Source of the DNA: Ligula intestinalis
Lineage: Eukaryota; Platyhelminthes; Cestoda; Diphyllobothriidea; Diphyllobothriidae
Direction of reading: 5' to 3'
Length of the DNA stretch: 64,000 nucleotides
Assembly (NCBI GenBank): GCA_036362985.1
Contig: JAYGXS010000002.1
Coordinates: forward strand, 10,428,396-10,492,395
Made by a program: the position numbers and the translations under genes
Shown: positions 12,101 through 21,500 of the stretch, piece by piece
How positions within the stretch are numbered: position 1 is the first letter of the stretch
Layout: each line of letters begins with the position of its first letter
Notes under the pieces: generated by a model
Seen by the model: only the letters and a program-made list of their open reading frames with translations
What the model was told of the DNA's origin: nothing
The model's database searches: none

Positions 12101-12257
12101 TTCATTAGTCACCAAAATAAATGGAAGAATTACAGTCAGCACCTTGAATGGAATGTACGAGTGCACTGATGGCTGGGTCTATCAGACTCGCGGCGTATTA
12201 TACAACCAAGAGGATCTTACCCGGTCAATCTGCAGTGTGCCCGCCTGCAATCAATGA
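2920..12257 (+). CDS. Two-domain fasciclin (FAS1) protein, 7 exons, assembled from splice sites
   Basis: Seven exons (2920-3149, 3282-3411, 5313-5436, 5664-5826, 7820-7967, 9686-9827, 12109-12257) join with consistent phases (2,0,1,2,0,1) to 1,086 nt, or 361 residues plus a TGA stop. The N-terminus is hydrophobic and looks like a signal peptide; an internal Met at 2950 is an alternative start. FAS1 domain 1 has TVFAPVD at about residues 100-106, followed by a strand reading IIPERIL and later GVVYQV. Domain 2 has YFAPTNEAL near residues 235-243 and ends with LNGMYECTDGWVY before a short Cys-containing tail. No membrane anchor or GPI-type tail is seen. FAS1 proteins of the periostin/TGFBI/fasciclin type are extracellular adhesion proteins; that role here is inferred from the family. 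All donors are GT and all acceptors AG. The introns hold repeats but the exons are clean, which suggests a live gene. The exact start is the least certain point. Confidence 0.85.
3282..3411 (+). CDS. FAS1 gene exon 2 (start of domain 1)
   Basis: The acceptor is TTTTTATTCAG and the donor is GAGAAG|GTAAAT. It encodes LDESCRAILQ and the hallmark TVFAPVD of a FAS1 domain. It completes the split codon from exon 1 and ends in phase 0. Confidence 0.88.
3412..5312 (+). other. FAS1 gene intron 2
   Basis: This is AT-rich, with no coding similarity seen. It holds a three-unit 18-bp tandem repeat at 4963-5016. Confidence 0.7.
4963..5016 (+). repeat. 18-bp tandem repeat, 3 units
   Basis: Three units of the form TGGAATACAGGCACCACC follow each other with a few changes. 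In one + frame they read GIQAPP/RIQAPP/GMQAPP. The AG before them does not give a phase that fits the FAS1 gene. Confidence 0.85.
5313..5436 (+). CDS. FAS1 gene exon 3 (middle of domain 1)
   Basis: The acceptor is GTTCTTTTTGCAG and the donor is GTGGAG|GTAGGT. It encodes KQYLALMIIPERILRQQMT, which matches the place of the conserved FAS1 segment normally read as hvvpG. It ends in phase 1. Confidence 0.85.
5664..5826 (+). CDS. FAS1 gene exon 4 (end of domain 1)
   Basis: The acceptor is TTCGCCTGTAG and the donor is TATAC|GTGAGT. The exon contains SDGVVYQVTAIPGKP, the usual closing strand of a FAS1 domain, and a linker into domain 2. Confidence 0.85.
5827..7819 (+). other. FAS1 gene intron 4
   Basis: Apart from the foldback element at 5989-6920, the intron is AT-rich and nothing else is recognised. 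Confidence 0.65.
5989..6920. mobile_element. Foldback MITE, copy A (Tc1/mariner-like ends)
   Basis: The element begins CAGTACGGCCCC and ends GGCCGTACTG with TA at its right edge. The two halves (about 5989-6460 and 6480-6920) are imperfect inverted copies of each other, leaving almost no spacer. Shared blocks include CATGCAAAATT, GCAACCTTATCTCA and TTTATAAATTTTAATATATT. It carries no transposase and lies in FAS1 intron 4. Copy B at 14.06-15.05 kb belongs to the same family. Confidence 0.8.
7820..7967 (+). CDS. FAS1 gene exon 5 (start of domain 2)
   Basis: The acceptor is TTTGGCTACAG and the donor is ACATAT|GTAACG. It encodes YTYFAPTNEALNTMK, a textbook FAS1 motif. It ends in phase 0. Confidence 0.88.
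7968..9685 (+). other. FAS1 gene intron 5
   Basis: It contains the foldback repeat at 8084-8643. The remainder is AT-rich with nothing recognised. Confidence 0.65.
8084..8643. repeat. Second foldback family, copy 1
   Basis: About 560 bp match 41448-41966 in direct orientation, including the block TTTCTTGAAATTCCTGAAAA. The ends are inverted copies of each other around AGCATTTTGTCC and GTGGGGAA. It starts CAGTAG but has no clear TA duplication. It lies in FAS1 intron 5 and has no coding capacity. Confidence 0.75.
9686..9827 (+). CDS. FAS1 gene exon 6
   Basis: The acceptor is TTTTTATTACAG and the donor is GAGTTTG|GTAATT, in phase 1. It encodes VLRRLIYPLPLLLVELHAS and continues to VSQINQEFG, fitting the middle of FAS1 domain 2. 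Confidence 0.8.
9828..12108 (+). other. FAS1 gene intron 6
   Basis: Nothing could be assigned. A less AT-rich block at about 10,820-11,110 has a 95-codon - strand open frame without a recognisable domain, and 11,820-12,050 is GC-richer. Both may be unclassified repeats. Confidence 0.5.
12109..12257 (+). CDS. FAS1 gene terminal exon 7
   Basis: The acceptor is TTTTTTCATTAG. It encodes GRITVSTLNGMYECTDGW and ends SICSVPACNQ followed by TGA. This is the end of FAS1 domain 2 plus a short Cys-containing tail. A possible AATAAA polyadenylation signal lies near 12,834. Confidence 0.83.
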
Positions 12258-13025
12258 GAAGCCATCTTATCCCATCTTTGTCAACGACTGTAACATTCGC
12301 GTTTGCGCGTATTAGTGTCATGATTTATTGTCGTCTCCTGTCCCCTGCACTTACAATTATTGTATTTTCAGTGATTTTATCCCTGGTCCTACTTCGAGCT
12401 ATGAAACCGTCTGGACAGCAATTTATTGTGACTATTTACGCGCCTGTAACACGCCCAAAAGATGTTGATGCTCATTTAATATAATGCTTCCTACTCTCCT
12501 TCGATAATGGGAGATAAATCGCCCGAGAAAAGTATCGGACTTTGGTGAGCAGTTTTTCATTAGCATCAGTGAGAGTACCGCGTAATATGGACAAAATTCC
12601 AAAGGCAGCCCCTTGTGTATGTCTATTAACTGAGGATGATTTATCACACTGACAGCCAAGACAAACTAGAGATAGCACTTTTTGGCGCAATAGACTACTT
12701 TTGGTGGTGTAGGAATATAAAAAATTATTCCAACAAACCTGATTGCATAATGATCAACTGTTTGTATTGGCATTTGGAGGGCCTCGTCAACACCTTTGAC
12801 TGGAGATCCTTTTAAATATCATTTATGAGAAGAATAAAAAGACGTTAACCCTGGGACACGTCCTTTATTCACCTGAAGTGTTTAAATCCGTAGTGGAATC
12901 TTCATTAGAGGCATCGGTAGAAACACTAGCAGGAACGGGTAATTCATGTACAGGGAGATGCAGTATCTATTAGACAAAGTCAATGTGCTTATGTTCCTTA
13001 ACGGCTCCCCTATCGCAGATAGCTG
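12258..13025. other. FAS1 3' flank
   Basis: This probably includes the 3' UTR; an AATAAA lies near 12,834. No coding region is recognised. Confidence 0.5.
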
Positions 13026-13814
13026 CCCGCTTGTGCGCTAATTACTCAATGACCGCCGTGGGGGAATTAAACGTGATGATTGCTCGGCCATCTGGCTCCC
13101 CGGCGCTGACTTTAGGAGACGCGTTAGCCTAAGCTCACCCCCTCCCCCGAGTGGCGAATTGCTTTGGTGAAACTGGGCCTCATCACCGAAAATGGGTTGG
13201 GCAGGTCAGTGCATTTGTTTACATACTGGCGGGGAGGGAGGGGCATTAACCCTCGGCTCACATGCCTGTCACATCTGGCAAAAATTTTGGCTTCATAAAA
13301 TTTGAATGTGTGGCCGAGTCTCGTCGAACGGGCGCAACTTGAGAAATGGCGTCATTGCTCCGAGCGTTGGGCAATTCACATCTTGTGAGGTCTTCCAGTT
13401 AATGCGTTGCCCGCATGCTACAGTTTAACTCCTTCATATATAAATGTAATGGCCTGAATATAATTTATCGAAAGCTTCTTATGCTTGCCAAAAACTCTTC
13501 TGCAATCTGAAGTAGTTGGGCTTCATTCGAAGAGACCCGGCAACGCACTTACAATCGCGTGAGTCATGAATTACTTTAGTCATGGCTCACGGCACCCCAG
13601 TCTGTAAACACATGCACTGGCCTGCTCAACCAATATTCGGTGCTGGGGCTCCTTTTGACCTAAGCTATTCACCACTCGCGGATAGCACAGGCTAACGCAT
13701 CTTCTAATGACAGCACCAGCGACCCAAATGGTTGAGCAATTTCACCACGTTTGATGAAAGGTCATCAGGTTAGGGTCCGCACGTCGGTCACTTAGCCATT
13801 ACCACACAAGCGGG
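13026..13814. repeat. Foldback element with ~220-bp inverted arms
   Basis: The left arm (about 13026-13250) and right arm (about 13595-13814) are imperfect inverted copies. Matching blocks include CCCGCTTGTG with CACAAGCGGG, GATGCGTTAGCCT in both arms, and CAGTGCATTTGTTTACA with its reverse complement. A ~340-bp middle separates them. No transposase or clear target duplication is seen. Confidence 0.75.
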
Positions 13815-13859
13815 TAATTATTTTTGCTAAAGCGGGAACACTTAATTGTCACAAGTTTT

Positions 13860-14040
13860 CACTCGCATAGCGACCGTTTCCTATAAATGCTGCCACACAC
13901 TGTGCATGCACTACCCGTTTCTGTTACTGCTTCTGCTGATGTTTCTGAAGAAGAATCCGCGACGGATTTCGAAACGTCAGGCGAATAAAAGTCTTGTCCC
14001 AGCAATCACGTCTGCTTTCTCTCAATTACTTTTTGGGACT
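13860..14040 (+). repeat. PLE-type terminal-repeat remnant with hammerhead-like core
   Basis: CCTATAAATGCTGCC (about 13,880) is followed some 60 nt later by CTGAAGA (13945-13951), a hairpin GAATCCG-CGA-CGGATTTC (13953-13970) and GAAACGTC. The order TATA motif, then CTGANGA ... GAAA, recurs on the - strand near 51.79-51.72 kb beside a PLE fragment. Confidence 0.5.
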
Positions 14041-14060
14041 CAAATTTTCGATTTCATTTA

Positions 14061-15049
14061 CAGTAGACGCCAAAGATCATGCAACATTCCAGCATATGCC
14101 ACAGATTGATACTCTTTCGGTAATCGGTAGTGACTCAAGTTGTGCTACTGATTATCGTGTAGTCTATTCTGAAGGCATTTCCGTCAGGACAGGATGTGGG
14201 CTTTTTAATCAGCTTCGTACTGACCAATAGCAAAACGCATTTGTTGTAAAAACTGGCTACTCAAGTAGTATGCCTTTTTATCAATTATTTTGACTGCCTT
14301 TATAAATTCAAATATTTTTTATAGAAAACATGCAAGAAAATTATTTCTTGTACTTGTTTGATAGCAAATTATGCCTTATTTACAATTTATACTCGAAGGA
14401 AGGGAAGCTGTCGGTTTTAAAAAAGTTGCTAACTATGAGCCTTTTACAATTTTGAGGTGTTTATTCATAATACATCGTATCCGCCAATTTATTAGTGCTG
14501 CCTATAATGCATAAAATACGTTCCACATCCATTTAAATATTTTATGACAACTATGTGACTTCTTCCTCAGACAGCAGGCGAAAACTTACTTTCCCTTAAA
14601 TAGGATGTACACAGTGCGCAGTGTTGAAACCTTGAATTCGAATGAAGCAGTCACTAGATTAGAAAATTATTCGGCTATTGAGCAACTTTAATAACCGAAA
14701 GCTTCCCTTTTTTTGAGCATAGATTTTAAAGAAGGCGTACTTTGCTACCAAACGAGTACAAGAAATAATATTTTCATGCGTGTCTTCCATAAAATATATT
14801 GGAATTTATAAAGCCAATCAAAATAAATGATAAAAGACAAACTACTTAAGTAGCCAGTTTTTAAAATAGATACGTTTTGCTAGTAGTCAGAACGAAGCTC
14901 ACTAAAAAGCCTGAATCCTGTCCTGACTGAAATGACTTCAGAATAGACAACACGATAATCATTATCACAACTTGAGTCAATGCCGATTACGGAAAGAGTA
15001 TCAATCTTTCGCATATGTCGGAATATTGCATGCTCTTTGTCGTCTACTG
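14061..15049. mobile_element. Foldback MITE, copy B (TA target duplication)
   Basis: It begins CAGTAGACGCC and ends GTCTACTG, with TA on both sides (14059-14060 and 15050-15051). The left half to about 14540 and the right half from about 14565 are inverted copies; shared strings include TTGATACTCTTTC, GACTCAAGTTGTG and TTATTTCTTGTAC. The ends and TA duplication point to Tc1/mariner-type mobilisation. Open frames inside are by-products of the fold. Confidence 0.87.
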
Positions 15050-15051
15050 TA

Positions 15052-18000
15052 CATAGACACCCTATATATAAGGGGTAAGCGATAAGGGTATCAACATAAA
15101 TAGTAGACACTGCTTTAAGCATATCCTGGAATTGAAGGATACAGCTGTGAGAAATTTGTTTCCCTTCATTGAAGGAAACTACGTAGGTCCGATTCAAAAT
15201 TTTATTCTGGTCAAACATTTGTTTGATTTCATTCGATTGGCACGCCGAGCTAAGTGGAATATTTAATTTACACAACTGTAAATATTAAGATGGACGAGAG
15301 TGCAACCGATTTGCCAGCTCTTGCAAATATCCTGGTTGCTTCTTCGAAAAAATGACATTTTAGGAAGTTTGTAGCTGCATCAAGTTACGTCTTCAAACAA
15401 AAAAATCAGGGAAAAATAAAAATGTAGTCTGCGCGTATGCAAGTGAATACCGTGCCCGTTACAGCGGCTTTGTCACGAAAGAAAGATACATTGACCATAA
15501 CGTAAACTGATGCAATTGGTATTTTCCTCATTTGTTCAGGGAGTACTGTCAGTCCTGATGTTTGCATTACAAAGCCGCAGTTTTCCACTACAACGAGATA
15601 TCTGTGTAGGCGGTCAATTTTGGATTGACCACCGCGGCGTTTAGTCCGTCGGCGTTTGGTTCATGATGTCTCCTCGCATGCATAGAATAAAACCGCTTTG
15701 AACAATTTATCTGGATGAAATTTTAGTTTATGGAAAAAGTTGGAAAATCCAGACGAAAAGCCGGACTGAGGAAAATAAATAAAATAAAGAGCATGAGGGT
15801 GGAGCGTCGCTTGTTAACTTTTGAAGTATTGGCTTATTGATGGCAACTTCCCTTTTGATCTGCTTCGATACATCCCCTGCCTTGTGTGGGAAGAATTTAG
15901 CAACACCGGGGAGTGCTAAAAATAATCAAAACATCAGGGTATACTGTCGTCATAAGTTAAATTTAATTTATTGCACAAGCGGTCTGACGACTACGAGGAT
16001 TTATCTATGTAAACACTAGCGGCATTTTTCTGAGGCGCCCAAATTAAACGGTTGCGTTTAAGTTAGCCTCGCAAAGTAGTAAACTCATGAAAAATTAATT
16101 AAACTGCTATCAATTTAACTAAGGTTAAGCCATTTTTTGATTCTATATTCTTCTATAGTGTACTGTCAGGCACCAGGTACGTTACAGAAGGTATTGCTGT
16201 CTAAATTAAAGCTTAATTTCAAACTGCTGGTCCCTTAGCACACTTCCGTGACATTGCGTGGACGTTGGCTTCTGTTAGCATTAATGCAACCTGCAGTCGT
16301 GCGCTTTTGAAGACTGACAAGAGGTTTTTTTTACATCTTCTGCCCTCTAATTTTTTGGATTTGCTGGCAATTTTTCTTTGTGGCTTAATCTTTTTTCGGT
16401 CTTTGGTCATAGGCTAATGCAAAAATCTACAGAATTAAGTTGCTCGAAAACCAAGTGAGCGTTTGGATTGGAGAAACAACACTTACCACGTTCTTGGATA
16501 GCTGCCATTTTTAATTCTGAAAAGTAAAATGAATACTGCCAGTTTTCATCGTATAAATATTTGATAAGCAGTTTGTATCGCAACTAATACATAATTGACT
16601 CGTGAGCCTTTTATCTAGATATAAATTTCAAGTCAGCGAAGCATTCGGGAATAATATTATTCCTACGTCAACATTTTATTCAATGTGGAATCACTCTGAC
16701 ACTGTCACTATTACCTTAACTATTTTTTCATCATTATACCTGACTCCAGCAACCAAATTTTACTGAAGAACCACGTGCTCGCCAATCTTCTCGAAAAACA
16801 GCAACATACTCTCACACGCACTTGGCGTACGTGTTGCCGTTGTGCTTTTTAAAATTACTAAGTACAGGCACTTTTTGAAATAGCAGAATATTAATCAAAC
16901 GCTCCTTCGTTAAATAGCCAAAGAGGCAGATATTTTGGCTATAATGGGGAAAAACTAATAGATTTTCCCAGTGCATGAGGTGCCGTGGTTCGGCTGGATA
17001 AGATATTTCTTCCGCTGTACACATTTGTGTTCTGGTAGGCAACAAACACTCAACTAACCATATTGTCCTTCCAGACGACTTTAAAATTCTACCAAATCTC
17101 AATGGATAAATTTGCCACCTTATGTATTTTTGCTTACCAGCTGAATGTCAACGTCGCTTTTTGAATATAAAGGAAACATATTAGGCGGCCTAGTAGGATT
17201 TTTTGGTATATCGCAGATGCAATGTTCCCCATCAATTGGCTTTGGCTTGACCAGTGTTAGTAATCATTCGAAAACCTGTTTGTACGCTACAGAGCCACTG
17301 TCACGGCTTCACTTTTATATTTAGGCATCTTCACGTTTGGGCTTAGATTCTGACGAAAACTTTTACAAAAGAGGAGCAATTTTGGTGCCTGCCTCTTTTG
17401 CTCTTCAATCAAAGTTTCGTTTGTGCTGCGTACAATGAAGTTTTTTTGTTGTTAGTCAAATCAAACAAATGCAGCGTTTGACATAAAGGACTCTTGCTTC
17501 GCCTAGCCTCGACAAAGGACGTTTAAATGCACATGTCGGAGAAAACGTCCGCAAGTAAAACCGAAATATGTACAGACGTCTCAACACAGCCTCAACTAAG
17601 TCTAAAAGCTATGGCTGATCATCAAAAACGACCCAAATATCAACTCCAAATGATCCTACAGCAAGGTAAACGTTCCAGCCAAATTGGTCGAAATGCCATC
17701 GCGAAAACCGTAACTACTAAATCCTGCCGCATATACCGTATGGTCACAAACGCGTTCCGTCGACACTCAACTTGTTTGCCAAATTAGATCTTCGTTGAGT
17801 GGGTGACGTAATATCTGACAAGATTCAAAAGTTTAATCAAGGCTAGAGAATAAATGAATTTTAAATGCTGCATGAAAACGACATGATAAGTTAATTAAAT
17901 ACGTTGAAGTTATGCTAAAATGTGAGCTATTTGATTTCCTCAGCTCTGTCAAGCGGCGACAGAATGCCCACGAAAACGTGTCTGGAGTTTAAGTACTATC

Positions 18001-18392
18001 TGTGCTCCCAGTATTGTCAATATTTACATAGATTATACATCACATTTGCAAAAAGGGAACATTTTTGCGAAAGATGACGTTTTTCCAAAATAGCATCAAC
18101 TTAATAGGCAACCGTTCATTGGTCCGAGTTGGCATTACCATCGAGTCCGGCGGAAGCATTGCCTATTCACAAGTATATGTCAGAGTTCCTTCCTCGCCCA
18201 GCGAGTGTTACTTATTTTGCTCTCGACTCTTGTCGAACGTTAAATCAGGAATTCCTGTAAAACAATAGGTTATCACATAGAAATCTCAAACGCAGTCAAT
18301 TTCCTTCATGTGATCGGAAACCTTCTCCTGCCACAACCCAATCGGTTTTTGATATATGACCAGATATGTTTTACTTTTAATAGGGTACTTAC
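15052..18392. other. Convergent intergenic region / expected 3' end of the Ig gene
   Basis: The last exon(s) of the Ig gene should lie here on the - strand, but none could be fixed. A Lys/Arg-rich - strand frame at 16410-16219 (MTKDRKKIKPQRK ...) follows TTGCATTAG, but the phase left by exon F would not read it. No repeats of known class were recognised. Confidence 0.45.
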
Positions 18393-18527
18393 GCACAACC
18401 TCAGTTGTTCCTTTGACTTCTCCAAAAGGGGAGTGAACAACACAACTGTAGTTTCCGAAATCCGTCAGAGTCAGGTCATTAACTGTCAAAATTGTCTTCA
18501 ACATCATTGGCTTGCTTGCCTCCCTGT
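18393..18527 (-). CDS. Ig gene exon F: second half of Ig domain 3
   Basis: The acceptor is TTTGTTTTCTTATTAG and the donor is GTTGTGC|GTAAGT. This 135-nt exon is phase 1 at both ends. It encodes LKTILTVNDLTLTDFGNYSC, then VVHSPFGEVKGTTEVV. At least one further exon must follow to its left. Confidence 0.83.
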
Positions 18528-21500
18528 CTAATAAGAAAACAAAAGGTAACGAAGACACAGGATTTCAATGTATATGTTGAATAAGAATGCTTATTTGCCT
18601 CTGTGCACAAAATGACTTTGCAGGCTTGTTAGAACTGTGTCTAATCAAGTAATATATGAGAAATTAAGACGGTAGAGAGTCTGGAATTATGCAAGTAAGA
18701 AAAATGCACGTCGTAAAAGTAAATAAAGCCCGGCGCCATCGTGCAGGAAAGACCATATTTAATTGGCTCTTGAGTGGACGTATTAGAATAGCTCATACGA
18801 AATTCTTAAATTTACCTCTATTAAACGGTTAATACATACAAATAGATAGTATGCATAACTATAAGCAGTGGGTGATAGAGTCTAGAACCAGCTACACTTT
18901 TTACTCCACATTTCTCTGTCACCTATCTCAACGAAAAATGGATAAAGCACGAATACAACTTATTAACGGATAGTTTATTTATCGACATTGAGCACTCTCT
19001 GCTGAACGTTCTACCACTTAATCCTTAGGCAGATAAGAAAAGGCAAGGGAGACTGAAATGAGCTTTTGTGGTCCCCCTCGAGAACTTTCCAGTTTCCTTT
19101 CTCTTTGCCGGTAAAGTTATCTGTCTACACTCCTAGCGGCTGTTGGCGGAGCTCGATAATGAGTCCCAAAGGCAGAGCGAGACGAATGCGTTCCGTTTAC
19201 GACCGGTCAACGGTATCGCATTTGTTTTATTATTACTTCATGTGACGTAAGTCACCCGTCCAGTCAATATTTTAAAATACAGGGTGTCCCAAAAATGTAT
19301 ACACATTTTCAGTAATTGTAATCTTGGTTTTTATTATAATTTCATTATTTCAAAGATGTAAAAATATTAACAAGTATAATTTTATCGTTTTTTCATTGCA
19401 TTTTGACTATTGCAACAGTGGCTGAATTGAGAAAAGCCATTAAACATGAATGCACACGAATGCCGATGTGTGTGCGAATCCATTCAAAGTATGATATACA
19501 CCAATTTTACATTTATGCAAAATGTGTATACATTTTCTGGGACACCCTGTATATTTTGCTAAGGGACATTTTTACGAATAGAGTCAACCATGTGAATCTA
19601 AGATTAATGTAGCAAAGATGATGGACGTGCGAGATGTACACGAGTAGTGCCTGTGTGAGTTGCCAACTCGTCGTAAACCCCGTTATTACGAAATAGGCCA
19701 TGCTTGTTGGAGAGGGTAGTAACAAGGATTGAAAGGCATACTGGGGGAATGAGAAGCCGATACGTCTTATGACGTGTACCTGGCGTTCAGTAAAGTACGT
19801 AGACCTACCAGAGATCACACAGTACTTCTGGTCCGGCTGTGTGAATTGGCAGTCACCGCTGATACTTTTAACCGGTGTGCCATTGAACTTCCAGTAGAGA
19901 CTGTAAATTGGGTTTCCTGTCACTGTAGCTTTGAGAATTATCTTCTGATGCAGAGACTGGCTGATAAATCGGTTGCCCATTATAACGACAGGAGCGACTG
20001 TGAAATAAAAGGCCAGCAGGCCCATTATTTTTAAAAGGAATTTAACCTTACTGAATCATTTAGGGTATATTAACCTAACTTTAGGCCAAAATGCAGCTTC
20101 TGGATAATTTTATCTTTAAATAATGCCAGCACGCGCGCAAATGAAGCGAAAATCGAGCTTTCAGCAGATAGGAGGAGAAGATCGCGAAAATTCATTCCAC
20201 GGAAAATGGGAGTGTGGCTCTCTTATTATTAGCAGTACAATAAAGGCATCAGTAATAAAACCAGTGATCGCTAAATAATGAAATCTTTAATGTTTTGGTA
20301 TTGCTTTTTAGGTTGCATTTTGTGCACCCCAATGCTTGAGTTTTTCGTCATTCAGTTAAGTTACAATGCAGAAAATGATACCCTGCAAAATATTAATCGT
20401 CAGCATGTCTAATCAAAATAAATAAACAGAATAAAAACCGGTGGTTTATCAGGTGAATTTTCGACACTGGCTCACCAGGTCGTGATCAAACGGATGGGGA
20501 TTGTAAAAATCCATTGGATTTGGCAAGGCAAAACACAAAATAACTACTTACTTCCAACGATCTAGACTTTTCTGTAACTGCGCATGGTAGTCCCGCGGCA
20601 ATGCATTCGGTCGCTTCCAACACCCCATTGATACATGACAGCGCATGCCAAATCGTAGCGAGCAAGTGTACACGCAGCTCAGTAAACTCTTGGAGCTAGC
20701 GTTCTCGTCAGGCAGCTGTTTGTGTGGCTTTGAGCTTGTTAGACCCTAGCGTCGAATGTGCGTCATCTGCGGCCAATCAAAAGAGAATGCAATGCCGATT
20801 GTGGGTGACCGGGCAAGGTTCAAGTCCGCGCGGCTCTAGCGGCGACTTGACAGGGGATTGTGTGGCGGACAGACAGAGAGATAGACAGACAGCATGAGTA
20901 AGTGACCGTGTCGGCGATGGCGGGAGCAGACCGTCACTATAGCGTTGGCGGTTGGAGGCGCTCAAAGCTTGCGGGCTGCTTTTTTATTTTAGCATAGGAC
21001 ACCGGGCTGGCTTCGTCTTATCCGGTCATCACTGCTTCCCACCAGACCGATCGATCTTAGATGTCATCATTCCATGTAGTTTTACTGCGGCGAACATTCG
21101 CCTCAATTCGTAAAACTCCTCCATCTGGCTGGCGTCCCTGCCTTCTGATTTGGGAATCTCTAGGTTTTCGACAATCATAGTTTGAAACCGCCTACCAAGC
21201 CCGCCAGGTGTATTCTCGCTGCCAATGGACCTTCTGTTTACGGCTAGGACTGAAGGACGGCTAGGATGACAGGAAGCATTGTCATCCTTCCTGCAGATAA
21301 AGGAGGCTCAACCGCCATCTTGAACAAGGCAGACTACAATGCAAAGATGCTATCGTTGCTAGAGGTCACGTCAACGTACAAACCTCTGAACATGGGTCCT
21401 ACTAAAAAGCAGAATGCAGTTAAAAAGGTACTCAAGCATCTTATAGAAAAGAGAAAAATATCAGGAGACATTGCCAAGTCCTTAAAACAAACCGAACCAA

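Noticed and set aside
14880..15275. 131-codon - strand open frame
   Set aside because: Most of it lies in the right arm of the foldback element, and the mirror frame appears in the left arm.
16219..16410. Lys/Arg-rich frame as last exon of the Ig gene
   Set aside because: It follows an AG, but the phase left by the last Ig exon reads into a stop after nine codons in another frame.
19513..19800. Extension of Ig exon E past the donor at 19809
   Set aside because: Read-through leaves Ig homology, breaks the phase with exon F and runs into the mariner-like element.
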